This document shows, piece by piece, positions 13,183 through 24,478 of a stretch of 64,000 bases of DNA (within the stretch, counting starts at the first letter, position 1; each line of letters opens with the position of its first letter). Origin of the DNA: Rhizopus arrhizus (taxonomy: Eukaryota > Mucoromycota > Mucoromycetes > Mucorales > Rhizopodaceae); NCBI GenBank assembly GCA_024220505.1, contig JAKZZE010000022.1, positions 310,001 to 374,000 on the forward strand. The letters are read 5' to 3'. The translations under genes and the position numbers were made by a program. Below the pieces are notes generated by a model. That model made no database searches, was not told the DNA's origin, and worked only from the letters and a program-made list of their open reading frames with translations.

Positions 13183-13933
13183 TTATTTATTTACCTCTTG
13201 TGTATTTTGAGCCACCCATAACACAACCGTACTATTCATTTCTTAGTATATTTATCAACAAAGCAACTTTTCCGGTCTTACCTCAACATAATCAAAGCAT
13301 TTTGTGCAACTTCTGCTACACCATAGTTAATATAAGGTTGACTAGAATCCAAGTGAATGATGTATTTCACAATCAACACACACTATAATAATGAGTGGTT
13401 AATAACTTCAACAAGAATAATATTCTTATACTTTACGCACGACCCAGCAAGTCCTCCGGCTATTAAAGCAAAACCAAGAAACAAAAACAATCTAGCTTTC
13501 CATACTAACCCTGAGCCAGCATATGAAAAGGCTTCACCTTGTAAGCGATTTTTGTCAATCAAGTTGATCCTAATGGAGCACTATTTAGTTTTTTTGTTGT
13601 TATTTTTATAAAAAACTTACACAATCATACCAAGTGTTGTTAAAATACCAGAGAACCAATCTTCAAATCCCAAAGAATGTTCATTGTATTTTGCAGAATT
13701 AATCACGGCATCAATAAATATCCACCAACCAATAGTAAGCTATTTTTTTTTGTAAAGTACTTGTGAATTTCAATATAAGATACAATTGTTTTCTTTTTAC
13801 TTCTTAAAGTATTTACCAATCCACCAGATAAGTAGGCACCAATAGTTCTGCCCTTTCTAGATAAAAATCGAAGCGGATTTCCAAAAACAAATATTGAGCG
13901 AGGTTCGTCGTCTCCGTAGAAGCTAGTTTGCAT
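13183..13933 (-). CDS. TMEM50/Vps68-like (UPF0220) four-helix membrane protein
   Basis: A small membrane protein of the endosomal system; the yeast relative Vps68 acts in vacuolar sorting. Exon 1 (13933 to about 13817) encodes MQTSFYGDDEPRSIFVFGNP and the first loop. The second exon encodes LTIGWWIFIDAVINSAKYNE (about 13680-13740), the third NLIDKNRLQGEAFSYAGSGL plus a helix ending LIAGGLAGSC (about 13450-13560), the fourth LIVKYIIHLDSSQPYINYGV, and the last STVVLWVAQNTQEVNK with stop at 13183-13185. About 155 residues with four predicted helices matches family length. Introns are 50-70 bp with clean GTAA..AG borders. I chose the ATG at 13933 because family proteins start close to this point; a poly-A tract of more than 20 bases lies just upstream. 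Confidence 0.87.
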
Positions 13934-16411
13934 GATAAGCCGAGGAAAACAGAAGGGAATAGGAAAAAAAAAAAAAAAAAAAAAAAAAAGGGTACAAAAT
14001 GTTATTTTTTTTGCACATAACATGACCAGTTTTTGAAACGCAGTTGAGCATTGCTGAGTTCGTTCTTGGTTGATTGCGCTTTCCATTTTTAGTTTATCCT
14101 CTCTCATTTTTCCTTTTATTACTCTTTCATTAGTTTTTATACCCAACACAGCTTTTTTAAATTACTAGCAAACTCGCCTCAGCATTAACTATACAACTCT
14201 ACTTTCTTTGTTTTTTTTTTTTTTTATTCTTCGACCTATCATTATAAATATTTTTTTAATTGCATATTATCGTTGGCTGTCATTGTTGGCAAAATTGCTC
14301 TTTTCTTCACTATAAAAAAATGCTATACACAGAAACAAAAAGTAAGCATTGATATGTCATTGTTCAAATGATTGGGTGTCCGTGATGGTTTCTTACTTAC
14401 ACGAATGTATTAATGTTTGAGTCACAGAAGATGGTATAATAAATCCTAAGAGTAATATAATTTGCTTGTTTTCAAGTAATCGTTGAAGTAGGAATTATCG
14501 TTCTTGATAAATACGTACGGTGTATTTATCAAAACTAATATCAGTTAGACCAACAATACCTTTGCAATAAAAATATAAGGCAATCTCTATCTATAACCAT
14601 AGGCTTGATTTGAGAGACTCTTATAAAACGAATATAGTAGTTAAAGTAAAAAGACGGTAAAATATAATGGTCATGGCAACCAGCATCGTTAATTTTACCT
14701 GTTATTCAACTCAGCAGTCAATTTTTCAAGTAACTGTTGCAAAATAGGCTGGTCAAGTCCTTGCAGGCACTCTAATTCCTTGTGAGAAAAAAAAATATCA
14801 TCCTAGTGCTGATTGTCCAAATTCAATATACGAGAAGGATATGAACTATGTAACAAACAATGGAGATAACTAATACCTTACCCTAAAAATACTAACTGAT
14901 GGTAGACGTACTGCAGTACAAGTCGCGTCATTTTCTCTTCTGTTGTTTCAGGCTCTTTATTTTCTTTGACAGTGTCATTTATACTACTTACTAATAAGCT
15001 TATTACAGTTGTTTACACTGATACCAATAAGATAAAATCCATCAATTGAAACAGTGAAAGGAAAATTATCTTAACAGAAATACATTTTAGTAGAACAACT
15101 ATTTTTAAAGACTAGGGTGACGTTTTAATTAGCATATAAGCATTACTTAGAGCCATTTACGAGCACCAACAACTGTCTCGGGTCACAATAAGGCCGTACT
15201 TATGAATTTTCCTAGATTACTCGCATCATAATTGTCATATCTAATTTTATGGAGAAAATCACCAGGAGATAGAAAGGTAACAGCAGCATTAGTCTTCGTA
15301 ATTTTGAGAAATGTACCCAAAATGTTTTGAAGGGTGGCCTTGGTAATAGCCTTTTTCCGAGACAGATGACAATAGGGCTACCAGAAGACACTAGTTGTTT
15401 AACAGGGCGAGCTTAATTCAACATATAAGAATATTATACTTTATGGTACTAAAAACTTTCCGGAGAAAAGTAGCATGGATAGAATTGGATGTATAGACAA
15501 GCATTCAAAAAGATGACTTTCTTAAGTAGCTAAACGTGTTCTCAGCTGAAAGCCGCTGCTTTGAGTGATTTTTTTTTCCTTTCACGACCTTCTCTGCCAA
15601 AAATGACAAAGGTCTACATGTTATGTTTGTTAGTTATCTGAGATACGATTGGTAGATCCATTTACAAATACCAGCTTTGCAAATCTAAGGTTTAGTTGAG
15701 GAAGCTGATTTAAGGCGCCAGTGAAAGTGAGAGAGAGATTATATGCAGTTAATGATGTTATACAAGCATCCGTACCCTTTTGCACTACTGCATATATAAT
15801 GATTTTTGTGTTTAATGAAATTATTATAAACAGAACAATGTGCTGCGATATTGTAACAGATTCAGATTGATCTGAACACAGTAATTATTAGTGGATTGTC
15901 AAAGCAGACTCCTATATCTACCCAATTGTAGAGAAGTGTTTTCCTTAAAACATAAGCGTAAACAATGCCATTGATAATATACTATAACGTAGAGAAATAC
16001 AAAGTGTTTCATACCATAGCTTAGAAACATAGCTACAGGCTCATATGGTTCTTTTGCTCTATTTCTAATATTATATTAAAAGCCATATACATTTTAACTA
16101 TATTGGCAAGCAGGCTCGTTGTTGCCTTTCAAGGAACTGTAAAACAAAAATGAAGCTTCAATAATAATTGCTTTATCTTCAACTAAAGCTTATTGTGTGC
16201 ATAATGATAATTACAATTAAATAATCTCCTCAAAACACTCCTAAAGAAATTAATAAGAGGAGAGAATGCCATGCAGGTTATTCAAATACATACACACGCT
16301 GAGATAGTGACGTATAAAAGTGCCCATAATTTGGAATCAACTCCGCGATTACCTCGAGTTTATTTCTAAATGCATGATATTTACTTTACTTTACCTTTAA
16401 ATATATCATAA
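13934..16411. other. Long gene-poor spacer with two short open remnants
   Basis: Nearly 2.5 kb without a recognisable gene. On the minus strand, 14930-14700 can be read as two short exons giving about 45 residues (MTRLVLQYVYHQLVFLGK then ECLQGLDQPILQQLL), joined over a GTAAGG..AAG intron. A second minus-strand open stretch (about 15345-15183) reads ATLQNILGTFLKITKTNAAV and ends at a stop. Neither matches a family I know, and either could be a relict or chance. Close to the right end GTATAAAAG (16311-16319) looks like a TATA box about 95 bp before the next start codon. Confidence 0.35.
16311..16319 (+). promoter_or_regulatory. TATA-like element before the intersectin-like gene
   Basis: GTATAAAAG lies about 95 bp upstream of the ATG at 16412, followed by pyrimidine-rich sequence. 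It supports 16412 being a genuine start rather than an internal exon. Assignment rests on motif and distance only. Confidence 0.4.
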
Positions 16412-19400
16412 ATGTACTTGGGATCGAGTGTCCAGATCTCAAGGGACTACTACAGGGATTATAACCAGTTTACTGATGAGGACAATTCGACTCGCATTGA
16501 AGCATTGAAAAAGTCTATAAGAGAGCAAACAATATTACTGGAAGCAGCAGAAGCAATGACTAGCGGCTGGGATTCCAAAAAAGACAGCTCTCAACTTGGC
16601 ATAGAAGAGCTCAAAAAGCGCATTACCGCTGTTGACCGAGAACTCTTGAACAAGCAACAAGAAGAGGCTTCCATCGGTCGTTTATCATCCGGTAGATCTG
16701 GACCAGCTTTTACAAGCGCACAATGGTGGTCTAGGTACCAAATCAATTTACGACAACTAGAAGACCTTCTAGACCAAAAACAAACATTACTAAACGAAAT
16801 AAATTACTTGGCTGGAACAAGTATGAAACACTTAGAAGAAGAGCTCTATCTTGAAACAGAACGTCTCAACTCGGCCAAACTGAAAAACGCTCTTATGAAT
16901 GGCTCCGTTGCAGAAACAAGCAAAGGAAGCTATGACTCTACCATAGGCATGTCAGACTCCGAGCGTATACGAGCCAAAGCGCAAGCTATGGTTGCTGCAC
17001 GTCTCAAAAAGAATACGGAAGCAAAGAAAATGCGGACACTGAAGAATTAAATGCAAAAAGGCGACTATCTGAAATAACAGTTCTAACTGATGAAATAAGA
17101 AGGATTCGAGAAACAGCTGAAAATATTATCGAATCAGAGTTATCTCTTGTCGACAATGATCTGGAACATGGCACAAAAGATCTGAAAGAAAGACAAATGT
17201 TTGAGCAAGGTCTTTTTGTTGATGACCAGGTAGCGCGTTTCATTGAAGGGCTTAGCAAAACTCGTGATTCATATCCTGCAATCACCAATTCGTTGGCCTT
17301 ATCGAGTCAATCGTATCATAAACTAAACGATTTAGCGTCACCACCTCCTATACCTACCTCACAAAGACCTGGAACACCAAGATCTGAAGCTGATATAAAG
17401 GCCGAAGCATTCCGACGGATCCAAGCGCGAAAAGCATTGTTTACAAAGGACATTCAGGCTAATCATTCTGTAGGGAACACAAACAAAAGACCTGTGAAGG
17501 AAGTAAGTGAAGAAATAAGAGCAGCCCAGGAAAGAATGAAACAGGCAGAGGCAGAGGCAAGAGCCCATTTAGAAGGAATGCGTGAGAAACGCAACAAGCT
17601 ACGACAAGAAGCCGCTGAAGCAGAAGAGAAGAGAAAGAAGGCTGCTGCCGAAGCCGCTGCGGCCGCTGAAGCAGAGATGTTGGCTGAAAAGAAAAGAAAA
17701 CAGCAAGAAGAAGAACAGCGCCTTGCAAGGCTTAGAAAAGCCGAGGAAGAGTTAGAAGAAAAGAAGAAGAAAGAAGAACTTGCAGAAATGGAAAGGATAC
17801 GCAAGCAGAAAGAAGAACAAGAAGAAGAAGAGCGTATTGCAGAAGAAAATCGCCAAAGGAAGGCCCGAAAGGCTGCAGAAGAAGCTGCACGCGAAAAACG
17901 TCTTCGCTGGGTCGAGATTGAAAAACGCAAAAAGGAAATAGAAGCTGCTAGACAAGAAGAGATGGATCGCCGTAAAAAGTGGGAAGAGACAGAAAGGCAG
18001 AGGCAATACGAAGAGGAACAACGTATCAAAAAAAAGGAAGAAGAGGAAGCTAAAAATTAAGGGAGCTACTTGAAGAGGAAGCCCGTCTAAATGCTGAAAA
18101 ACAAAAAGAAGAAGAAAAACGTAGAGAGCTTGAAGCAGAGCTTCGAAAAAAGAAAGAAAAAGAAAAAATAGAAAAGGAAAAGCTTTTGCAAGAAGAAAAT
18201 CTTAAGAAGGAAGAATTATTAAAGGCAAAATGGCAAAAGGAAACTGATTCGCTAGTTGTACCTAGCATAGCAAAAGAAAACTATCTATCATCTACTACCG
18301 CAGGAACAAGTGGCTATGGGATTGATATTGAAGATGAAGTCAACTTCAACACAAGTATATATTTAACTATCAGCTTAAAAAATAGCAATTATGGACGCTA
18401 ATTTATGCAATTTATAGTTTATCGAGCTAAGGCACTGTATGAATATCAAGGAATTAGAGAGGATGATCTATCTTTCTCAGCCAATGAAATAATCAAAGCT
18501 CATCCATCAAAAGATAAAGCAAGTGATTGGTGGTATGGTACATCGCTTTCTACAAATCAAATTGGTTTCTTTCCAAGGACTTATGTAGAGGTGGTTGAAG
18601 AAGGTATAACTGAAAAAATCTCCTAAACTTAATCATATCGCTTAGAGATTTGGTTTTTGTAGCTTTTCGCGTCAGGTCTTTATATGAGTTTGCTAAGGTG
18701 CGCCCTGATGATTTAGGATTTTCCGAGAATGAAGTTATTGTAGTTCAACCTTTCCAAGATGAAGCTAGCGGCTGGTGGTACGGTACAAACGAAGAAACAA
18801 AAGAAAGCGGATATTTCCCCAAAAGCTACGTCGAAGTTATAGACTCAGGTAACTTTCCATATGATATTATATAAAACAAATGATCTGATTACTGTAATAA
18901 ATAGCAAAACCAGCCCCATCAATATCTATTAATACAACATCACTTCCCATGTCAATTCCTTTAGTACAAACACCAGTCTCTATACACAGCAATTATAATT
19001 CACAATTCTCTAGAGAGGTGTTTTTGCAAGTTAATGACCATGATACATGTCGAGGATTGTCGGCGCCTAATACTCCAGTTATGAAGAAGACAGGTTTGGG
19101 AGTGAATAAAGCAGAGCTTACAAAGCGTCGTAGGGCAGCAAGTAATGTGAGTACAACAAGTGCTAGTCGTATCAACACGCCTACGCTTGTTATCCCTAGA
19201 CCAGATAACATTTCTGAAAACCTAGAGTTACTAACTTGGGCAAGCACAATGGATGAAATAGAACTGCAAGCCATCCCGTTGGAAGAGCGTCAGAGACAAG
19301 AAGCTATATTTGAGCTCATCACAACAGAGAGGACTTATCTTAACGATCTTCAAATGATTGTCAACGTAAGTGCAGCTTAGGCTTGAGCGTAAATAAATAA

Positions 19401-20675
19401 TTAAAATCGACGAGTTTAGGTATTTTACACTGATTCTGGAAAATATTTAACACAAGACGAACGCGATGTTGTCTTCTCAAATATTGATGACTTATTAATA
19501 TGTAACACTGCTCTTTTGAGTGATATGGAAACTCGTCAACGAGAGCAAGCGAATGTGGTGGACAAAATCGGCGATATATTTTTAAAACATGTAACAATTT
19601 ATTCCTAATTTACTCATATTCGGGCGTTACTCACTATGACCACATAGGCTAATAGCTTAAAGTGCTATTCTACTTATTGTCAAAATCAATCATACGCCTC
19701 AAAGTTTCTTCAAAAGAAAAGAGAAGAAGATCAATGGCTTGAGGTTTTTTTAAAAGTAATACATCACGTGTTAGAAAATCGTAAGTAATTCATACTTTTT
19801 ATAGACTGCACAGACAAGAATTGAATGTCGCTCACTTGACTTCTCACATTTCCTACTGGAGCCTGTACAGCGTATAACAAGATACCCTCTACTGCTTCGT
19901 CAGGTAAACATATGATCAAACTTATTTGCAAACTTTACTGAAGATTTTATATCAGATTTTAAATTCTACTCCCAAAAAGCATCCCGACTATGCTCTTGTA
20001 AAATCTGCTTTATCTGTTGCTCAAAATATACTGGAAGATGTTAACGAAGAAACACGAAGATTTGAAAATCATCACAAAATGAATGAATTATCTAGAATTA
20101 TTGATATGGATGGGGCGCAGGTAAAAACAAAACAAAAGAAAAGAAAAAAAAGCATTATGCATTTTTTTTTTTAAAATTTTCCTAGTGGCTGAATCTCCCA
20201 AACCGTGAGTTTATTATGGATGGAGTATTGTACAAAGCAAAAAGTGGCCGAAAATTGCATGGGTTCTTATTTAATGATATGCTTCTTCTGGCAGAGCCCT
20301 TGAAGACTTTAAATGAAAGAGGTTATCTTTATATTCTCTACAGAGAGGTAAAACGAATATTTTTTTTTTTATTTTTTAAAAAAAAAAGTCTTTATTAAAC
20401 ATGTATACAACAGCCAATGTTAATTAAAGGTATAAGCATACGACAGCAGCAGTCTATATCACTTGTACAATCTTTTAGTGGCAGTACTTCAGGTAAATCA
20501 GAAAACCTATTTTGATTCCAATCCTAATCACAAATTCTTCTTTGTAGAGGATATGTCTTTTCAAATTGTATATAAGAATCAAGTTACTGCCGTAAAAGCC
20601 TCATCTTTAGCTCAAAAGCGTCAATGGTTAAGTCAAATACAACATTATAGCTCCCTTCAACAATATAATCATTAG
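16412..20675 (+). CDS. Intersectin/Pan1-like coiled-coil, SH3-SH3-RhoGEF-PH protein with two frame breaks
   Basis: A predicted endocytic/actin scaffold with Rho-GEF activity. Order: a Pan1-like start (SRDYYRDYNQFTDEDNSTRI), a very long E/K/R coiled coil (to about 18240), SH3-1 (AKALYEYQGIREDDLSFSAN, 18420-18600), SH3-2 (VRSLYEFAKVRPDDLGFSEN, 18660-18840), a linker, a DH domain starting RQEAIFELITTERTYLNDLQ (about 19290) with LLEPVQRITRYPLLLRQ (about 19850-19900), and a PH domain (20200-20670) ending at 20675. Introns have clean borders, e.g. 18355-18417. The frame is lost at about 17023-17030 and again at 18052-18060, each immediately followed by a stop. Both are healed by one extra A in an A-run, with continuous coiled coil on both sides. 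No GT..AG intron explains them. Assembly errors or a young pseudogene are both possible. EH domains typical of Pan1/intersectin are absent upstream. Confidence 0.82.
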
Positions 20676-21453
20676 ATTCGTATACCTTTTTATCTAATAA
20701 AAATACTGGCTCTATATGAAAGCTCTTCAATATATATATTTAAATATAATGTAGCTGAAAATTATCCTTTCTTTTTGTACAATTGATACCAATGTCAGCT
20801 CTACAGCATTAATTGGCCTGCAAAAGCTAATTAAAAAGCAGTCAAAAATTCTTAAAAAGTTATATAAATTCAAACTTATTTTTCATCCTTTTCCTTTTTA
20901 TTTAATTCTAATCATGAAATATAACAACTACAAAAATTTTCCTATTACTGTATATTAAAGTTGAGGCTGCTAATAAAGAGCTTTTATTTATACAACACAG
21001 ATAGAATCCCTTAAGTGTTGATGTTTTTTTTATACTAAAAGCTGTTTGCTTGAATACTAGATATAAAATTCAGTTTTTTAAGTTTACCCTTGACCTAACA
21101 CATCCATCTTTTAATTAAATATAAATAGAAATGCTTTAAATTTTCAGCATAAATGCAATTCATAAAAAAAAAAACATTTGTGTTTAATATAAGCTTTGGC
21201 CAGGTAACATTGTTAAACGCATATTGTCAAATAATATGTCAATTTGAATGATCCTTCTGCTACCTCTTCTATTGTATCAAATTACACAAATTAACATTGT
21301 ATGTGATATTGTACTCATTAAATCTTAATTTTTTAATTACAAACTTTTTAAACTGAAAGATAGGTTACTTTAGTTCTGCTTATACAAAATGATTCGGAAT
21401 TGAGTAATATATAAAAAGCCTTTTTGCTATAATCATACATCCTCACCATTTAT
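20676..21453. other. AT-rich intergenic spacer between convergent genes
   Basis: Separates the 3' ends of the RhoGEF gene and the RNF5-like gene. It contains only short A/T tracts and potential polyadenylation signals (AATAAA-like runs near 20695-20700). No open frame or repeat is supported. Confidence 0.6.
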
Positions 21454-22329
21454 TTAAGCAAAAACAATAGCAATAACTAATAGACTTAATAACATCATAA
21501 TTAATCTTGATACAAATGCACCTTGTGGTGTCGTTTGCCCGTGCTGCGATCCTGCTGGAATATTCTATTCGCAAATAAATAAAAAGAATACAATAAAAAC
21601 TAAACTTACAAAAGTAACACCAAGTGGCATCATACCAAACCCTGCAGATATGGACATGCCACCTCTATGAAATGCACTATTTCCAAAAGGTTGATTAAAA
21701 AAGTAATTTGCTGGCCTATTTGGATCACGAAGAGGAGGTGGTCTTTGTCCTGCAGGACGTGTGGGTATAGATGGATCTGTTCTATAAATGAAGTAAATTC
21801 CCAATGTGTGGTCATATTTCAGTGGATGTACCTGAAGTCTATTTCTTCTTTACCACGACCATAAATTGGAATTACTTTGTCTTTACCACAGCCTGCTTTA
21901 CATACTGGGCAAGTAGGGTTGCGTGATTGAGCATTAAGCCATTGTGCTAAACACGACCAGCTGTCAAGAGATATTTGTTAACAAACAAAAAAGATAGAGT
22001 AATGCTTATTTACCAAAATAAGTGCCCACATAATGTCAAAACTGGATGCATGGCTGTATCAAAACTTTATATTTTTTAATATGGTAATAAAAAGCCAAGC
22101 AATATTGCCTCTTTTCTTTTTTTTTTTTTTTTTACCAAATGTTGCATTCATAAAATTCATTTCCATTATGACTTTCATCATTACTTGCTGCTGTTGTTAC
22201 TGTTGCTGAATTCGTTTTTCTATTTCTTAATTCATATTCTTTTGGTTCGTTGTCTATTGAAGTTGTAGTGCTAGTTTCATTTGTTGTATTGTTGTCTATT
22301 ACTGAAAAATTTTCTGCATTAGATTCCAT
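21454..22329 (-). CDS. RNF5/RNF185-like membrane RING E3 ubiquitin ligase
   Basis: Predicted ER or mitochondrial outer-membrane E3 ligase of the quality-control type. Exon 1 (22329 to about 22137) encodes an acidic S/T/N-rich N-terminus ending EFYECNIC, the first RING cysteine pair. After an intron with a long T-run the C3HC4 RING continues with [16 protein letters not shown] and CPVCKAGC (about 21890-22060), then the RNF5-family box [10 protein letters not shown] (about 21850-21880). A proline-rich linker with [15 protein letters not shown] (about 21720-21770) precedes the C-terminal membrane anchor [16 protein letters not shown] (21454-21510). The tail-anchored layout and about 200 residues match the family. 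The start is the only ATG upstream of the RING in frame. Confidence 0.9.
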
Positions 22330-22488
22330 TTTTTATTTTGTAATAAAAAAAAAGCAAAGCAAATACTTAAATTAATGCATTTGTACTCTCATATTTTTTC
22401 TTTGACTGGGAGCGGCGTTTGATTGATTTTCTCAACAGTTACAACACACTTTCTTATTTTTTTTTATTACAAAATCAGCACAAATAAA

Positions 22489-23793
22489 AAATCATTTTCG
22501 GCACAATGTGTTAAATTTAAAGATGTTGTTTATTAAGACATAAATCAAATTTTGAAGCCGAATAGCGACAGAAGCCCTTCATGTCGCTAAAAAGACCTTA
22601 TTGCAAGATTCAGATATTCTACTGGTAAGTTTTTTTGTTATCCAGAAGCTTTTCTCTTCAATTTGCTTTTAAAAACAAACCAAAACTGTTCAATTGGATT
22701 AAGTTCGAGTGAATAGGGTGGAAGATAGAGGCACCCGTAGCCACGACCTACAGTACACCTTTCAATGCTCCCTACCGTATGAATGGGAGAATTATCCATT
22801 ACAATGTCATGACCTTTGAATTTCTCATGCTTATCCAAAATGTCCAAAGTGCCATTAGTCTCTTACTTTTAGGTTAACAACACCATAAGGAGTGATAGCG
22901 CCTAAAATTATTGTTAATTTAGCTCTTGTTATAGGTTAAGCTAATTCAGATGGTGTTCTTTTTTTTTTTTTATCAAGCCATGATTCTTTTCAGGTTTATA
23001 TGAGAAGCAGACTTATCAAGAAACGCACAATTGGTTTCGAAATCCAGGATAGTCTCATTCCATCTTTGACACCAGTCATATCTCTTCCCAATGCTTTCAA
23101 GGAAGTTTCTTTCTTTAGAATGAAAATGTGCCTTTTTGAAAGACAAAGCGCATTTTTCGGTCATGAACCTATGGATAATAGTCTTGGAAATTCTCAAATC
23201 TTTAAATTCATTAACGAAACCTTCAATAGCCTGATCCAAAGTTGTTGAAGGAGAACCTTTGTATTCCTTTTCCAAGAAATGATAATGTCCCTCACCCAAA
23301 ACAGCTGGTCTGCTAGATTTTCTTTTGTTTTGACCAGACGGTTTATCTTTAATTTCTTTTTTGGTCTTTTTTAAACCGGTTGTAAACAATACAGCGAGTA
23401 ATATTCAACTCTTTTCTTGCTTTACCTGATGTCAAACCTTTTTCATTCATCAAAAAGAAGTACTCTTTTACGTCGCCACTGTACGTTTTATACGTTCCTT
23501 TTTGTACATTCTTATCCGACAGAAAACTGTCTGCCTGTCTCTCTTTGTTCTTTTTCTGCTCGGGTACAGGGGGCTTGAGGCCAAAGTGCCCATCAAATTT
23601 TATGATGTTGACCAAAGAAAGTTGCTCTTCGTCAGCATCCATATCGGCAACATCGTTATCTAGCTTATCAACAGCATTACCCTTTCTGTCTTCATAGTAA
23701 ATTTGAAAGCTTATTTATAACTTGATTTTGAATACAGAAGAGTGTTCTAAAACTGTGTTAAGTGATGAACCTCATCTGTGCCGAAAATGATTT
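22489..23793 (-). mobile_element. Tc1/mariner-type DNA transposon, decayed, with terminal inverted repeats
   Basis: A 1,305-bp element bounded by a perfect 17-bp inverted pair, AAATCATTTTCGGCACA at 22489-22505 and its complement at 23777-23793. Size and content fit the Tc1/mariner superfamily. Flanking TA duplications are not certain because the exact outer ends are AT-rich. It lies between the RNF5-like and RABL6-like genes. Confidence 0.75.
22638..23700 (-). pseudogene. Tc1/mariner DD34E transposase pseudogene
   Basis: Reading leftward, an N-terminal part (MDADEEQLSLVNIIKF to NITRCIVYNRFKKDQK, about 23642-23349) with a helix-turn-helix-like segment runs into a shifted frame (from about 23360) that carries KTIIHRFMTEKCALSFKKAH and the first catalytic region NCAFLDKSASHINL (about 22990). 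After a stop, the second part (22847-22638) has the second aspartate in VMDNSPIH and the glutamate in LELNPIEQFW, 34 residues apart. The usual DE(S/A) context of the first aspartate is DKS here. A surplus A in an A-run explains the first frameshift. Clearly not functional. Confidence 0.82.
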
Positions 23794-24478
23794 GAAAAAT
23801 GTACTAGTAATTTCGGGAAAAAGTATATTTTGTATATGAAAAAAAGAAAAAAGGAATGAGAAATGGGATATTGACTTTTTAATATACATCTTTTTTCTTC
23901 TCTCTTTAATATCACTTCATTATCGTTTGATAAATAATTTTCTTTTTTTTAAAATAAAAATGTCTCCTGTCTCAAATATCTCTGTGAAAAAAGGTCATAC
24001 CCATCCTTTGGAAAAAATATGAGTTACGGTAGTAAAATGAGAACACAAACAACAATAAGTAGAGATACAGAGAGAGAGAGAGAGAGAGAGACTAAGAGCC
24101 TCTTCTTATCCCGCGCTCAACTGAATAAACTTTGAAAAAACAAACATGTCCAAGAGGTCTGTCAACGGTGAGTACTCAGCGCATTAAAGTTTATGAAAGT
24201 GTTCAAAACTATTTAATTAAAGAAAAGCATCACTTCTCCGACGGGGATCCTTCTTATCTGATTCTTTCAAGCAATATCTATTATTCAGTAGAACCTCCTT
24301 TATCATCTAGATTTGTAGAATTTTTTCTAGAACATAGGATAAAGAAACACTGATTGAAAATGAATCCATTTCTCTAGATAAAAAATATAGGTCGGCTGTC
24401 TTACGCTCATGTTTTCATGCGGAATAAAACACGTCTATATTTTTTTGTGCGTAAAATTATTATTTTTATTTCTTCTTC
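23794..24478. other. Spacer with GA microsatellite upstream of RABL6-like gene
   Basis: Contains a (GA)n run at about 24069-24091 and T/A-rich tracts. A plus-strand stretch, 24180-24353, stays open (VYESVQNYLIKEKHHFSDGD and onwards to a stop) but has no convincing start codon and no family I recognise. It may be a relict exon or chance. Confidence 0.4.

Noticed and set aside
17463..18029. 188-codon serine/phenylalanine-rich minus-strand frame
   Set aside because: Shadow of the E/K/R coiled coil of the intersectin-like gene; low-complexity composition explains its openness.
17023..18060. Programmed ribosomal frameshifting in the intersectin-like gene
   Set aside because: The zero-frame heptamers do not fit the X-XXY-YYZ rule, no +1 site of known type is present, and two such events in one coiled coil are less likely than homopolymer indels.
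24069..24091. GA-rich repeat as a possible CRISPR-like or functional array
   Set aside because: A plain dinucleotide microsatellite with no spacers.
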